Shown one piece after another: positions 33,665 to 43,194 of a DNA stretch of 64,000 nucleotides. Source of the DNA: an uncultured Lachnospiraceae bacterium (GTDB taxonomy: Bacteria > Bacillota > Clostridia > Lachnospirales > Lachnospiraceae); assembly GCA_910576535.1 (NCBI GenBank), contig CAJTKK010000004.1, forward strand, positions 62,001-126,000, read 5' to 3'. A program made the translations under genes and the position numbers. How positions within the stretch are numbered: the stretch's first letter is position 1; every line of letters begins with the position of its first letter. Under the pieces are notes generated by a model, which had not been told where the DNA came from, ran no database searches, and was given only the letters and a program-made list of their open reading frames with translations.

Positions 33665-35602
33665 TTATCGTTCCCCTTCCTCCATCCTTTCCAGCTCTTC
33701 CATCCAAATGCGCCCGCAGGCATCGGAAGGCATACGCAGATCACCTCTGGGCGATAAGGCCACACTCCCTACTTTCGGCCCGTCCGGCAGGCAGGAACGT
33801 TTAAACTGCTGGGCAAAAAATCTCCGGTAGAATGTTTTCAGCCACTTTAAAATCACTTTATCCTCATACTGCCCGGCAAAAGACATACGCGCAATACGGT
33901 ATACCTTTTCAGGCTCAAAACCGCACCGCAGCATATAATAAAGGAAAAAATCATGAAGTTCATACGGGCCAACCAGATCTTCCGTCTTCTGGGCAATTAC
34001 CCCGTCTACCGGCGGCAGAAGTTCCGGGCTGACCGGCGTATCCAATATATCGGACAGCACTTCTTTCAGCTCCCCGTTCCCGCAAACGCCGGCATAATAC
34101 TCAACCAGATACCTTACCAGCGTCTTAGGCACCCCGGCGTTCACTCCATACATAGACATATGATCCCCATTGTAAGTCGCCCATCCAAGGGCAAGTTCGG
34201 ACATATCCCCTGTTCCGATAACCAGCCCGTTCTCCTGGTTGGCAATATCCATTAGAACCTGTGTGCGTTCCCTCGCCTGGCTATTTTCATAGGTAATGTC
34301 ATGACATTCCATATCCTGCCCAATGTCCTCAAAGTGGAGGGCAACGGATCCCTTCAGGTTCACTTCCCGTAAATCAGCGCCTAAAACCTCCGCCAGCTTG
34401 CAGGCATTATCGTATGTTCTGTCTGTCGTCCCAAAGCAAGGCATTGTCACCGCCACAATATTTTTCCGTTCCAGGGAAAGCAGGTCAAAAGCCCTTACTG
34501 TTACTAACAGCGCCAACGTGGAATCCAAACCGCCGGAAATCCCGATCACTGCCTTTTTACTGCCCGTATGCTCATAACGCTTTTTTAATCCATAAGACTG
34601 GATGGAGAGAATTTCATCACAGCGTTTCTCCCGCTTGCCTTGCTCATCCGGCACAAAAGGACTGCAGCCGTAAGTTCTTTCTATTACGGTTTCCTCTTGA
34701 CACATAGGAACTTTTACCGTGCAGTATCCCCCGGTATCCTCTTGACCGAAAGTCGTCATTCTCCGTCTTTCATGGCAGATCCTATGGATATCCAGATCCC
34801 CATAGACAATCTGATTGACAAACCGTTTGGACTGCGCCAGCACTGTCCCGTTTTCCGCAATGATATTATGCCCCCCGAAAACCAGATCCTGGGAAGATTC
34901 CCCTTCCCCTGCGCTAGTATAAATATACCCCGCAATATTCCTTGCGCTGGAAGACTTCACCAGCAATTCCCGGTATTCATCCTTTCCCACTGTTTCATCG
35001 GAAGCGGACAGGTTCACAATTACCGTAGCGCCGGCTTTTGCATGGGCATTAGCCGGGGAATCCGCCGCCCACAAATCTTCGCAGATCTCACACCCCACTT
35101 TCAGCCCGTCTACCGCCTCTATTTCAAACAGCAGATCCGTCCCAAAAGGAATCCTTTCTTCCCGCCCTCCTGCAGTCAGCACATATTCTTCCGGCTTCCT
35201 GTTTCCCGGCGCAAAATGCCTGCTTTCGTAAAATTCTGCATAGGCAGGGATATTCGCTTTCGGCACAAACCCCAAGATCTTCCCTTGATGCAGAGCCGCC
35301 GCCACATTATAAAGTTTATTTCCCCTTGCCAGGGGAAGCCCTACGAAGATGAGGGCATCCATGCCTTCCGTCTGTTTTGCCACTGTCAAAAGCCCCTCTT
35401 TGGCTTTTTTAAGAAGAAGCTCCTGCAAAAATAAATCCCCGCATGTATACCCAGTGATACACAATTCCGGGAAAACAATAATTCTTGCCCCGGCCCCAGC
35501 CGCCTCCTTCATTCCAAGGCATATCTGCCCTGCATTATATACTGTGTCCGCCACCTTAATTTCCGGCGTTACGGCTGCCGCCTTTATCAATCCATGTTTC
35601 AT
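33665..35602 (-). CDS. nadE: glutamine-dependent NAD+ synthetase
   Basis: This 645-residue two-domain cytoplasmic enzyme makes NAD+ from deamido-NAD using glutamine nitrogen. The N-terminal nitrilase-type glutaminase has Glu in FPELCITGY, Lys in VPKANIPAY and the nucleophile Cys174 in EICEDLW. The C-terminal synthetase domain has the PP-loop GISGGLDSTLAL and the later stretch IGTGDMSELALGWATYNGDHM. Length fits the long bacterial form. It is the last gene of a six-gene operon, 29 bases after hslO, with GAGGGAAG before the start. Confidence 0.96.
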   Translation of the reverse strand: MKHGLIKAAAVTPEIKVADTVYNAGQICLGMKEAAGAGARIIVFPELCITGYTCGDLFLQELLLKKAKEGLLTVAKQTEGMDALIFVGLPLARGNKLYNVAAALHQGKILGFVPKANIPAYAEFYESRHFAPGNRKPEEYVLTAGGREERIPFGTDLLFEIEAVDGLKVGCEICEDLWAADSPANAHAKAGATVIVNLSASDETVGKDEYRELLVKSSSARNIAGYIYTSAGEGESSQDLVFGGHNIIAENGTVLAQSKRFVNQIVYGDLDIHRICHERRRMTTFGQEDTGGYCTVKVPMCQEETVIERTYGCSPFVPDEQGKREKRCDEILSIQSYGLKKRYEHTGSKKAVIGISGGLDSTLALLVTVRAFDLLSLERKNIVAVTMPCFGTTDRTYDNACKLAEVLGADLREVNLKGSVALHFEDIGQDMECHDITYENSQARERTQVLMDIANQENGLVIGTGDMSELALGWATYNGDHMSMYGVNAGVPKTLVRYLVEYYAGVCGNGELKEVLSDILDTPVSPELLPPVDGVIAQKTEDLVGPYELHDFFLYYMLRCGFEPEKVYRIARMSFAGQYEDKVILKWLKTFYRRFFAQQFKRSCLPDGPKVGSVALSPRGDLRMPSDACGRIWMEELERMEEGER

Positions 35603-35631
35603 CTTCCCTCTCTCTTCCCGTCCATCCTTTC

Positions 35632-36519
35632 TTATTCTGTATGGACAAGCATCCCTTTCAATTCTTCCACTGTGAATCTATAATTTTTATTGCAAAAATG
35701 ACAGCCCGCCTCCACTTCTTTCCCTTCCGCTATCATTTCCTCTATCTCTTTTCTTCCAATGCTGATGATCGCCCGCTCTACCCGTTTTTTGGAGCAATCG
35801 CAGCGGTATCCGGTATCCATCGTATCCACAATCTGCATGGACATCCCCGCTAACAGCATTTCCAGCATCTGTTCCGGGGAATTCCCGGCTTCCAGCGTCT
35901 CCGTTACTGAAGCAAATCTTTGAAGGCTGGACTCTAACCCGGCAATGACTTCCTCTTCCGCAAAAGGCATCAGTTGTATGATAAACCCGCCGGCCTGTTT
36001 TACCGTATTGTCCTTCTCCATCAAAACGCCCAGCCCCACGGAAGAAGGAACCTGTTCTGAAGCGGCAAAATAATAAGTCAGGTCTTCTGCGATTTCCCCT
36101 GTCTGCAAAATAGTCTGCCCCACATAAGGCTCTTTTAATCCCATATCTTTTATTACCCGCAGGCTTCCTTTGCCCACCGCTCTTCCCACATCCAGCTTTC
36201 CATTGGCACTGGCAGGAAGCAATATCCGGACACGATTAGCGTAACCTTTTACATTCCCTTTGGAGTCTGCTGTCACCGTCATTCCCCCGATCGGACCATC
36301 GCCTTTTACCTGAAGGGTCAAAAGATCCTCTTCCCCTTTCATCATTGCCCCCATCATCGCCCCTCCGGTCAGCAGCCTCCCCAATGCTGCAGTGGCCACT
36401 GGGCTTGTATTGTGGATCTTCCTCATTTCCTCCACAAGGTTTTTTGTGGTTGCCGCAAATGCCCGTATCTGTGCATCAGCCGCCGTTGCCCTTACAATAT
36501 AATCTCTGTCTATTTCCAT
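35632..36519 (-). CDS. hslO: redox-regulated chaperone Hsp33
   Basis: This 295-residue cytoplasmic holdase is activated by oxidation and unfolding of a C-terminal zinc centre. The four zinc cysteines are visible as CDC in YRCDCSKKRV and CHFC in AGCHFCNKNY. The N-terminal domain has VATAALGRLLTGGAMMGAMMK and the GPIGGMTV stretch. Two in-frame starts six bases apart are possible; the ATG at 36519 has the better spacing to GGGG. It is 21 bases downstream of the methyltransferase gene. Confidence 0.95.
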   Translation of the reverse strand: MEIDRDYIVRATAADAQIRAFAATTKNLVEEMRKIHNTSPVATAALGRLLTGGAMMGAMMKGEEDLLTLQVKGDGPIGGMTVTADSKGNVKGYANRVRILLPASANGKLDVGRAVGKGSLRVIKDMGLKEPYVGQTILQTGEIAEDLTYYFAASEQVPSSVGLGVLMEKDNTVKQAGGFIIQLMPFAEEEVIAGLESSLQRFASVTETLEAGNSPEQMLEMLLAGMSMQIVDTMDTGYRCDCSKKRVERAIISIGRKEIEEMIAEGKEVEAGCHFCNKNYRFTVEELKGMLVHTE

Positions 36520-36540
36520 GACCATTTTCCCCGTTTCCGT

Positions 36541-37395
36541 TTAATATAACTTTTTTCTGCATTCACGCGCAATTACATAGATGCGCCCGCTTTCTTTTTT
36601 CACTTCCCCATGGCTGTCCGCATCCATAGCGGTTACAAACTCCAATCCTGCCTCCTCTACCATACGGCGCATCTGCTCCAATGTATAGCCCCTTTGGTAA
36701 TGGGTTTCCGTAAAGCGGCGGAACCTGTCTTCCCCTTTTCCCCCCTCTTCCTTTACAAAAACAGTCAGATCATACTCATTCAACTGCCCCTGGGCGTCAT
36801 AATAATTCTCCCATATAAAGCTGCAGTCTTCCCTATTTTCTGCAATTGTCGAATCCCCAATCACAGTTTCATATTTATATACTGTGTTAAAATCAAAAAT
36901 AAAAACGCCGCCTGGATACAAATAATTGTTCACAAGCCGGAACACTTGAAGAATATCCTCTTCCTCCAAAAGATAATTCAATGAATCGCAGACACTTACT
37001 ACCGCCCCTACGGCTCCATACAGTTCCAGTTCCCGCATATCCTGCAGCAGATATAGGATTTCATTCCCCGATTTTTCTTTCTTTTCCCGGGCAACCTGCA
37101 GCATTTCCTCCGAATTGTCAATCCCGATCATGTCATATCCCTGCTTCGCCAAAAGCTCCGTCAGCGTTCCCGTCCCGCAGCCCAAATCCACCACCACATT
37201 CCGTTCCGCAGCCAATGCCATGGAACGCACCCGTTCCTCTTCCGGCACAGTCTGCCCGGCTAACCGGCCAGGTTCATCCTCTTTCCGGATTCCGTATTTT
37301 TTTAATAAGCCGCAAAGGCAAGAAGCCCATTCTTGATACGGCGTTTCATCCATAAAAATATCATATACGCCGGCAAAATCCGTATACGCTTCCAT
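36541..37395 (-). CDS. class I SAM-dependent methyltransferase
   Basis: This 284-residue cytoplasmic protein has the Rossmann methyltransferase core: motif I VVDLGCGTGTLTELL, the acidic end of strand 2 in MIGIDNSEEML, and FIFDFNTVYKYE. The N-terminal region DFAGVYDIFMDETPYQEW is typical of a small-molecule methyltransferase group common in Firmicutes. The substrate is unknown, and operon partners (popT upstream, hslO downstream) do not settle it. GGGGGGAGG precedes the start. Confidence 0.9.
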   Translation of the reverse strand: MEAYTDFAGVYDIFMDETPYQEWASCLCGLLKKYGIRKEDEPGRLAGQTVPEEERVRSMALAAERNVVVDLGCGTGTLTELLAKQGYDMIGIDNSEEMLQVAREKKEKSGNEILYLLQDMRELELYGAVGAVVSVCDSLNYLLEEEDILQVFRLVNNYLYPGGVFIFDFNTVYKYETVIGDSTIAENREDCSFIWENYYDAQGQLNEYDLTVFVKEEGGKGEDRFRRFTETHYQRGYTLEQMRRMVEEAGLEFVTAMDADSHGEVKKESGRIYVIARECRKKLY

Positions 37396-37465
37396 TTTTC
37401 CTCCCCCCGTTCATCCCTCAGCATGATGAATCCCTGTTTTATTCCTCTTTGTCTTTCCTGCCTTT

Positions 37466-38311
37466 TTATTCACCAAGCTTAAGCGCAACTACAAAACCAA
37501 CTGCCAAAGCCACAATACCAGTAATCACAGACATTACCGTAATTGTCCCCATCCCACTGACTAAAAGAATCGCTACCGGAGAAGAAAGAATCAGGCCGAT
37601 AATCGCCCAGTATGCATACAGCGGAAATTTTTCAAAAACAATCTCAATCATCTTGGCAATCGCAAAAATGCCCACGACAACACCAATGCCAAAAGGCATC
37701 AGCGCTCCAATGCCTGCCAGAATCCCATTCATGTCAAAAGCAACTGCCGCTTTGATAAAATTAGTTATCGTTTCCAGCACCGGATGATAATATCCCAGTA
37801 AAAGCAGCATCATAGAACCGCTGACTCCTGGGATTACCATCGTTGCAGACGCAATGATCCCTACACCGAAGAGCTTAATTACGGAAATCAGGCTAAAAGA
37901 TAAATCAGCAGAAGCCCCTTCGCTATCCCCCACAAAAGCCAGCCCGGCTACCAATGAAAAAAATACAAGGCAGGCTGCGATATGCCCTGCTTTTACCGAA
38001 TTCCCTTTCACCTTCTTCCATACCGCAGGAAGGCCGCCCACAATCAGGCCGATAAACAAAAGATTCGTCTGGAACGGATACTGTTCAAACAAAAATTCAA
38101 TGCCAAAAGGCGCCACTACCACTGCTATGCCAATACCGATAAAAATAGGAAGCAAAAACTGAACGCTTTTTTTCAATTCCGAAAACAAATGAGTAATGCA
38201 ATGAATCAGTTTGTCGTAAATCCCCATGGAAACCATCATCGTACCGCCGCTGACTCCGGGAATTACATTTGCCAGCCCAATTACAATACCTTTTAAAATG
38301 TTTTTAATCAT
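37466..38311 (-). CDS. popT: DUF368/PopT-type undecaprenyl phosphate translocase
   Basis: This 281-residue polytopic membrane protein belongs to DUF368, shown in other bacteria to return undecaprenyl phosphate across the membrane for cell-wall synthesis. The two signature halves, ANVIPGVSGGTMMVSMG near the N-terminus and TMVIPGVSGSMMLLLLG past the middle, form the inverted duplication typical of the family. I count about eight hydrophobic segments. It sits 21 bases after hisC. The symbol follows recent usage; the biochemical role here is inferred from family. Confidence 0.9.
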   Translation of the reverse strand: MIKNILKGIVIGLANVIPGVSGGTMMVSMGIYDKLIHCITHLFSELKKSVQFLLPIFIGIGIAVVVAPFGIEFLFEQYPFQTNLLFIGLIVGGLPAVWKKVKGNSVKAGHIAACLVFFSLVAGLAFVGDSEGASADLSFSLISVIKLFGVGIIASATMVIPGVSGSMMLLLLGYYHPVLETITNFIKAAVAFDMNGILAGIGALMPFGIGVVVGIFAIAKMIEIVFEKFPLYAYWAIIGLILSSPVAILLVSGMGTITVMSVITGIVALAVGFVVALKLGE

Positions 38312-38332
38312 CCTTTACCTCTTTCCGCCGTT

Positions 38333-39397
38333 CTATTCCGGCTTATTTTCCATAATACTCCTCAGATTGCTTATCAATATATCCATCTCTTCATCTGTCC
38401 CTATTGTAATCCTAAGATAATTGTCAATCCTAGGCTTTTCCCAGTAACGGACATAGATACCCCTTCCTTTCAATTCCTCAAAAAGCCTTTTGGCCGGAAC
38501 GTCCGGATGGGCGGCAAAAATAAAGTTCCCCCTGGAATCGGGAAAAACAAAACCCATCCCCAGCAATTCTTTCTTTACCCTTTCCCTCGTATCTACAATC
38601 TTTTTTACGGTATCCTTAAAATAAGCGACATCTCTTACCGCTTCTGCGCCAAGTTCCACCGAAAGCATATTCATCGTGTAGGAATTAAATGAAAATTTAG
38701 CGTCCTTCAAATAATGAATCAGTTTGGGGCTGCCCATGGCAAAACCAATACGCAGCCCTGCCATCGCTCTTGATTTGGAAAAAGTCTGCACAACCAGCAA
38801 ATTTTCATATTGACCAATCAGCCTAAGACAGCTTTCTCCCCCGAAATCCACATACGCCTCATCAATAATTACCACACTGTCCGGGTTCGCTGCCACAATC
38901 TCTTCTATCACATCCACCCTTTCCAGCACCCCGGTAGGCGCATTAGGATTAGGGATGACGATGCCCCCGTTTTCTGCCATATAGTCTTCTTTTACAATAC
39001 AGAACTTTTCATCCAGCTTATTTTGCCGGTAAGGAATACGGAAAAGGTCAGCCCATACATCATAAAAAGAATAGGTAATATCAGGAAACAGAATAGGTTT
39101 CCCTGAATGGAAAAAAGTCAGAAATGCCATGGCCAGGACATCATCGCTTCCAATGCCAATAAATAATTGCTCCTGTCTAATATGATAATAGGCGCAAAGG
39201 GCATCCGACAGCTTCTTCGCCTCCGTATCCGGATATAAACGCAGCCTGTTATAGTCAAAGCTTTCCGCCAGCTTTCGTATTCCTGGCGCCGGCGGATACG
39301 GACATTCATTCGTATTCAGTTTTATGACCTTCTTATCCCCGGGCTGTTCCCCCGGCACATATGGGGTCACTTTACGGACATTTTCTTCCCATCCCAT
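38333..39397 (-). CDS. hisC: histidinol-phosphate aminotransferase
   Basis: This 354-residue PLP aminotransferase carries out the imidazole-acetol phosphate to histidinol phosphate step. It shows KLNTNECPYPPAPG, the substrate-site GIGSDDVLAM, NPNAPTG, VIIDEAYVDF and the PLP Lys in QTFSKSRAMAGLRIG. Some family members act on aromatic amino acids, so a broader role is possible; no other his gene is in the window. Its start lies one base after the glycosyltransferase stop. Confidence 0.9.
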   Translation of the reverse strand: MGWEENVRKVTPYVPGEQPGDKKVIKLNTNECPYPPAPGIRKLAESFDYNRLRLYPDTEAKKLSDALCAYYHIRQEQLFIGIGSDDVLAMAFLTFFHSGKPILFPDITYSFYDVWADLFRIPYRQNKLDEKFCIVKEDYMAENGGIVIPNPNAPTGVLERVDVIEEIVAANPDSVVIIDEAYVDFGGESCLRLIGQYENLLVVQTFSKSRAMAGLRIGFAMGSPKLIHYLKDAKFSFNSYTMNMLSVELGAEAVRDVAYFKDTVKKIVDTRERVKKELLGMGFVFPDSRGNFIFAAHPDVPAKRLFEELKGRGIYVRYWEKPRIDNYLRITIGTDEEMDILISNLRSIMENKPE

Positions 39398-39398
39398 C

Positions 39399-40448
39399 TT
39401 ACCATCCTTCTCCTTCCGCCAGCCCTATTCCGGCATTCTTTTTCCACTCTTCCGCATTTTTCCTATAATACTCTGCCTGTTCCATAAGCCCTAACTTACT
39501 GCAGCATTCCGCCATTTTATCAAATGCCTTGTCCCCTCTGCTATGGATATCAAAAATACTTTCGGTTTCATATGCCGCATTATGGAACCATACTGAAGCT
39601 TCTTCATAATCTTCCTGTTCCATATAATAATCCCCTAACTCTAAGCATACTTCTGAAATATTTCCAAAAGCAACCGCCTTCAGCGCATACTTAAATAACT
39701 TCCCTGCATCCCCCGAAATTTTTGCAGCTCTTACCATAATCCCCAAAGCCGCCTTTAACTCATCCCCGCTGCACTTCTCATCATCGCACATTTTCTCAAA
39801 AAACATTTCCGCTTCCCGGAAATCTTCCGCATCCCCCGCCAGGTACAGTTCCCTTGCATACATATCATATAATCTGGAGGAAAGTTTCCCTCCCTTGCTC
39901 CATATTCTGCGGAAAGCTTCCAGATCCCTCTTCGCATGGTTTTCTTCCTGATTATGGATAATTTCCACATCGCTGTCAAAAACCACCGGGTCTGTCCTGA
40001 CTGTTTCATGGATTGGGTCAATCCACGTAAAGCTTCTTACCCGCTTGAACATTTTTGGCCTATATTCCTTATCATAATTATATACTGTACGGAACTTTAA
40101 TTGATTACAGTAATACATCTGGACAATCTCTATCTCCGGATACATATTCTCTTTCAGCGCCCGGAATCTTTCCCTGTTTACTTCATCCAGGATTTCATCC
40201 GCGTCAGCCGAATAAATATAATCCCCTGTCGCTTTGGAAAATGCATAATTCCTGGCTGCAGAAAAATCATCTTCCCATTGGAAATCATATATTCTGTCTG
40301 TATATTTGGAAGCTATCTGCTTGGTTCCGTCCGTAGAACCCGTATCCACAATAATAACCTCATCCATCAGATCTGCAAGACAGGACAAACACCTTTCCAA
40401 AATCTTTTCTTCATTTTTTACGATCATGCACAGACTTACTGTTATCAT
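39399..40448 (-). CDS. family 2 glycosyltransferase with C-terminal TPR-like repeats
   Basis: This 349-residue protein begins with a GT2 domain (SLCMIVKNEEKILERCL, VIIVDTGSTDGT, and the metal-binding DAD in YSADADEIL). From about residue 230 it continues as helical repeats (ELKAALGIMVRAAKISG, EVCLELGDYYMEQEDYEEASVWFHNAA). This fusion is known from glycosyltransferases that modify proteins or surface polymers. No membrane helix is present. GGAGGAAAAAAAG precedes the ATG at 40448. It is the first gene of the six-gene operon ending with nadE. Confidence 0.9.
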   Translation of the reverse strand: MITVSLCMIVKNEEKILERCLSCLADLMDEVIIVDTGSTDGTKQIASKYTDRIYDFQWEDDFSAARNYAFSKATGDYIYSADADEILDEVNRERFRALKENMYPEIEIVQMYYCNQLKFRTVYNYDKEYRPKMFKRVRSFTWIDPIHETVRTDPVVFDSDVEIIHNQEENHAKRDLEAFRRIWSKGGKLSSRLYDMYARELYLAGDAEDFREAEMFFEKMCDDEKCSGDELKAALGIMVRAAKISGDAGKLFKYALKAVAFGNISEVCLELGDYYMEQEDYEEASVWFHNAAYETESIFDIHSRGDKAFDKMAECCSKLGLMEQAEYYRKNAEEWKKNAGIGLAEGEGW

Positions 40449-40563
40449 CTTTTTTTCCTCCGCTTTCCTTTTGCATGGTGTATGATCAATATCAAACTCA
40501 TGATATCCCATACCGCCCATTTTCGCAAAAAATTAATGACTTGCTTGCCCTTTGGCGCAATTC

Positions 40564-40572
40564 ATTATATCA
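40564..40572 (-). promoter_or_regulatory. extended -10 promoter of the glycosyltransferase-to-nadE operon
   Basis: TGATATAAT on the minus strand about 115 bases before the first start codon, with no strong -35. No other promoter is evident within the tightly spaced six genes. Confidence 0.45.
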
Positions 40573-40673
40573 TATAAATAATCCCGATAACATCAAAAAT
40601 AACGAAAGTATTTATACAATTATAGCACGGATTTTATTTTTCTCAATCCAGAAGCTTTATCCCGGAGGTATTT

Positions 40674-42470
40674 ATGTTCAGGATTTTATGCAAAAAAAAC
40701 CCATACACCTTTTTTCTGTTGTTCATCCAAAGCTTTTTTGCACTTTGGGCAGTCAGCCGTGCCGGTCATTTTTCCACCAGAAATGTTCTCACACCGGTCT
40801 TATTTACATCCTTTTTTCTATATTTTAAGTCTATCTCACAGCTTAAAACACAAAAAAGCCATGTTTTCACAAAGCATGTTTCCACGGTTGCCTTGGCCGT
40901 CTCTTTTCTTTTCACCCTGCTATTTCTTCTCGCCGGATCTTCTTCCTTAATAGAAAGCCTTGATAACCGGTTTTTTCAGTTCATCATTTTGACTGCCTGC
41001 GGAGCCGGCTTTTTCTCCCTTATATATAATACCCTTTCCTTGCTTTTCCTTTTTGCAGCTCCTTATACGCTGCCGTTATCCCCAAAGCTGTCTGCCCATA
41101 TGCCTCTTTTCTCCTTTTTCATCTGCCTTCTGTGCTGGTTCCCATATTTTCTCTATGAATACCCGGCAATTATGACCCCGGACAGCATTAACCAGTTTGA
41201 GCAAATACTGCATATGATCCCTTACAGCAATCATCACCCATGGGCTCATACAATGACAATCAAAGCCCTTTACTCTATTGGCTTTTTCTTTACCAAAGAC
41301 AAAAACACATCCCTTGCTTTCTTTACGCTCTTTCAAATGTGCTTTATGTCCGGCTGCACAGCATGGCTAATTGCCACTTTGCAAAAGCTGAAAGTTAAAA
41401 ACGCCGTATGCCTTTTTATCATTGCTTTTTACGCCCTCATCCCTTATCATGCTGTATTCGCTGTGACCATATGGAAAGATGTGATGTTTTCAGGAGCAGT
41501 TCTTCTTTTTACCACTGCGCTGACCCGTCTCTTTTTTCTTTCCGATGCTTCCGGCTTTGCAGCGGATGCCCCACGCGGAAAAATAATATCCTGCATCCTA
41601 TACATCCTGTCAGGCATTATGATATGTCTATTCCGTTCGAATGGCTGGTATGCTTTTTTATTTTCGGCGCCTTTTCTTCTTTATGCCTTCCGCCGCCAGT
41701 TAAAAATGGCCATAACCTTACATTTGTCCATTTTAGCCGTTGCCCTCATCGTAAAAATCCCGCTTATGAACATAGCCCAAGTCACACAACCGGACTTTAT
41801 TGAGTCCATATGTATCCCTCTTCAGCAAGTTGCAAGGGTGATCTGTGAGGCAAAAGAGCTGACGCCGGGACAATGGGAAAGCGTCCATAAGGTCATTGAC
41901 ACTACTTATATCCAAGAATTATATGCTCCCGGATTTGCCGATAACATGAAAGAGCTGGTACGGGCCGGCAACCCGGAATATCTTACGGAACACAAAGGGG
42001 AATATCTGGCGCTCTGGTTATCCCTTGGCCTACAGTATCCTGGCTCCTATCTCCAAGCCCATATTGACCAGACCATCGGTTATTGGTATCCCGATGTGGC
42101 ATATACGGTAGGCGATATCGACGGTATCACCGCCAGCGCCACCGGCGCCGAAAGCCGTCCGCTGATTGGCGGTCCTTTCGTTGTTAAAACAAAAGAAATC
42201 CTGCAAAAGCTGGGAGATATGCTCCCGCTTTACGGACTTCTTTTCAGCATGGGTTCTATGTTCTGGGCCTTTATTCTCTCCATCGCCATTGTCTGCGCCA
42301 AAAAACAGTATAACCGGTGTATCCTGTTCCTCCCAGGAGCCTCCCTTATCCTTACTTTGCTAATCGCTACACCTGTCGCTTCGGAATTCCGCTATGCCTA
42401 TCCCTTGGCTTATACGCTTCCGCTTTATCTGCTTTCGCCTTTTTTCCCATCCTCCCCCCAGGAGCGATAG
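40674..42470 (+). CDS. large polytopic membrane protein, DUF6020-like
   Basis: This 598-residue protein has twelve or more hydrophobic helices. An acidic extracytoplasmic stretch after the early helices reads EYPAIMTPDSINQFEQ, followed by NHHPWAHTMTIKAL; such Asp-containing first loops are usual in GT-C glycosyltransferases. A 120-residue extracytoplasmic segment lies before the last helices. It resembles the DUF6020 group that I recall from Clostridia; function is not established. CCGGAGG precedes the start. It converges with the amino-acid ABC genes with a one-base gap. Confidence 0.75.
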   Translation: MFRILCKKNPYTFFLLFIQSFFALWAVSRAGHFSTRNVLTPVLFTSFFLYFKSISQLKTQKSHVFTKHVSTVALAVSFLFTLLFLLAGSSSLIESLDNRFFQFIILTACGAGFFSLIYNTLSLLFLFAAPYTLPLSPKLSAHMPLFSFFICLLCWFPYFLYEYPAIMTPDSINQFEQILHMIPYSNHHPWAHTMTIKALYSIGFFFTKDKNTSLAFFTLFQMCFMSGCTAWLIATLQKLKVKNAVCLFIIAFYALIPYHAVFAVTIWKDVMFSGAVLLFTTALTRLFFLSDASGFAADAPRGKIISCILYILSGIMICLFRSNGWYAFLFSAPFLLYAFRRQLKMAITLHLSILAVALIVKIPLMNIAQVTQPDFIESICIPLQQVARVICEAKELTPGQWESVHKVIDTTYIQELYAPGFADNMKELVRAGNPEYLTEHKGEYLALWLSLGLQYPGSYLQAHIDQTIGYWYPDVAYTVGDIDGITASATGAESRPLIGGPFVVKTKEILQKLGDMLPLYGLLFSMGSMFWAFILSIAIVCAKKQYNRCILFLPGASLILTLLIATPVASEFRYAYPLAYTLPLYLLSPFFPSSPQER

Positions 42471-42471
42471 A

Positions 42472-43194
42472 TTACAGTACTTTTGACAAGAAGTCCTGCA
42501 GTCTTTGGCTCTTTGGATGATTAAAGAATTCCTGCGGTTCGTTTTCTTCCATAATGATCCCTTCATCCATAAAAAGCACCTTAGATCCTACTTCCCTGGC
42601 AAATCCCATTTCGTGCGTCACTACAACCATTGTCATACCTGTCTCTGCCAGCCCTTTCATAACGTCAAGGACTTCCCCCACCATCTCTGGATCCAAAGCT
42701 GAAGTCGGTTCGTCAAACAGCATAACCCGGGGGTTCATCGCAAGGGAACGGACAATTGCCACCCTCTGCTTCTGCCCGCCGGACAGTTGGCTTGGATATA
42801 CATCCGCCTTTTCTCTTAGCCCTACCCTCTCCAGTAATTTCAATGCATTTTCGTTCGCTTCCTCTTTCCCCATCACTTTTAATTTTACCGGGGCAAGCGT
42901 AATGTTCTGTAAAATGGTCAGATTATTAAATAAATTAAAATTCTGGAATACCATTCCCATATGCTCCCGCACCTTATCAATATCCGTTTTGGGATCCGTA
43001 ATATTAATGCCGTCAAACCATATCTCACCGCCGGTAGGCGTCTCCAGCAGATTCAGGCAGCGTAAAAATGTGCTCTTCCCGGAACCGGAGGGACCGATAA
43101 TTACTATTTTTTCCCCTTGATGCACATGATAGTTTACCCCGCGCAATACATGGTTATTTTCAAAAGTTTTATGTAAGTCTTTAACGATTATCAC
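42472..43194 (-). CDS. polar amino-acid ABC transporter, ATPase
   Basis: This 240-residue ATPase of the GlnQ/ArtP group has Walker A GPSGSGKST, a Q-loop in GMVFQNFNLF, the signature LSGGQKQRVAIVRS, Walker B VMLFDEPTSALDP and an H-loop VTHEMGFA. I place the start at a GTG at 43194 because GAGGAGG lies ten bases before it and protein similarity begins there; the upstream in-frame ATG contains that site. It overlaps the end of the permease gene by 14 bases. Confidence 0.93.
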   Translation of the reverse strand: MIIVKDLHKTFENNHVLRGVNYHVHQGEKIVIIGPSGSGKSTFLRCLNLLETPTGGEIWFDGINITDPKTDIDKVREHMGMVFQNFNLFNNLTILQNITLAPVKLKVMGKEEANENALKLLERVGLREKADVYPSQLSGGQKQRVAIVRSLAMNPRVMLFDEPTSALDPEMVGEVLDVMKGLAETGMTMVVVTHEMGFAREVGSKVLFMDEGIIMEENEPQEFFNHPKSQRLQDFLSKVL

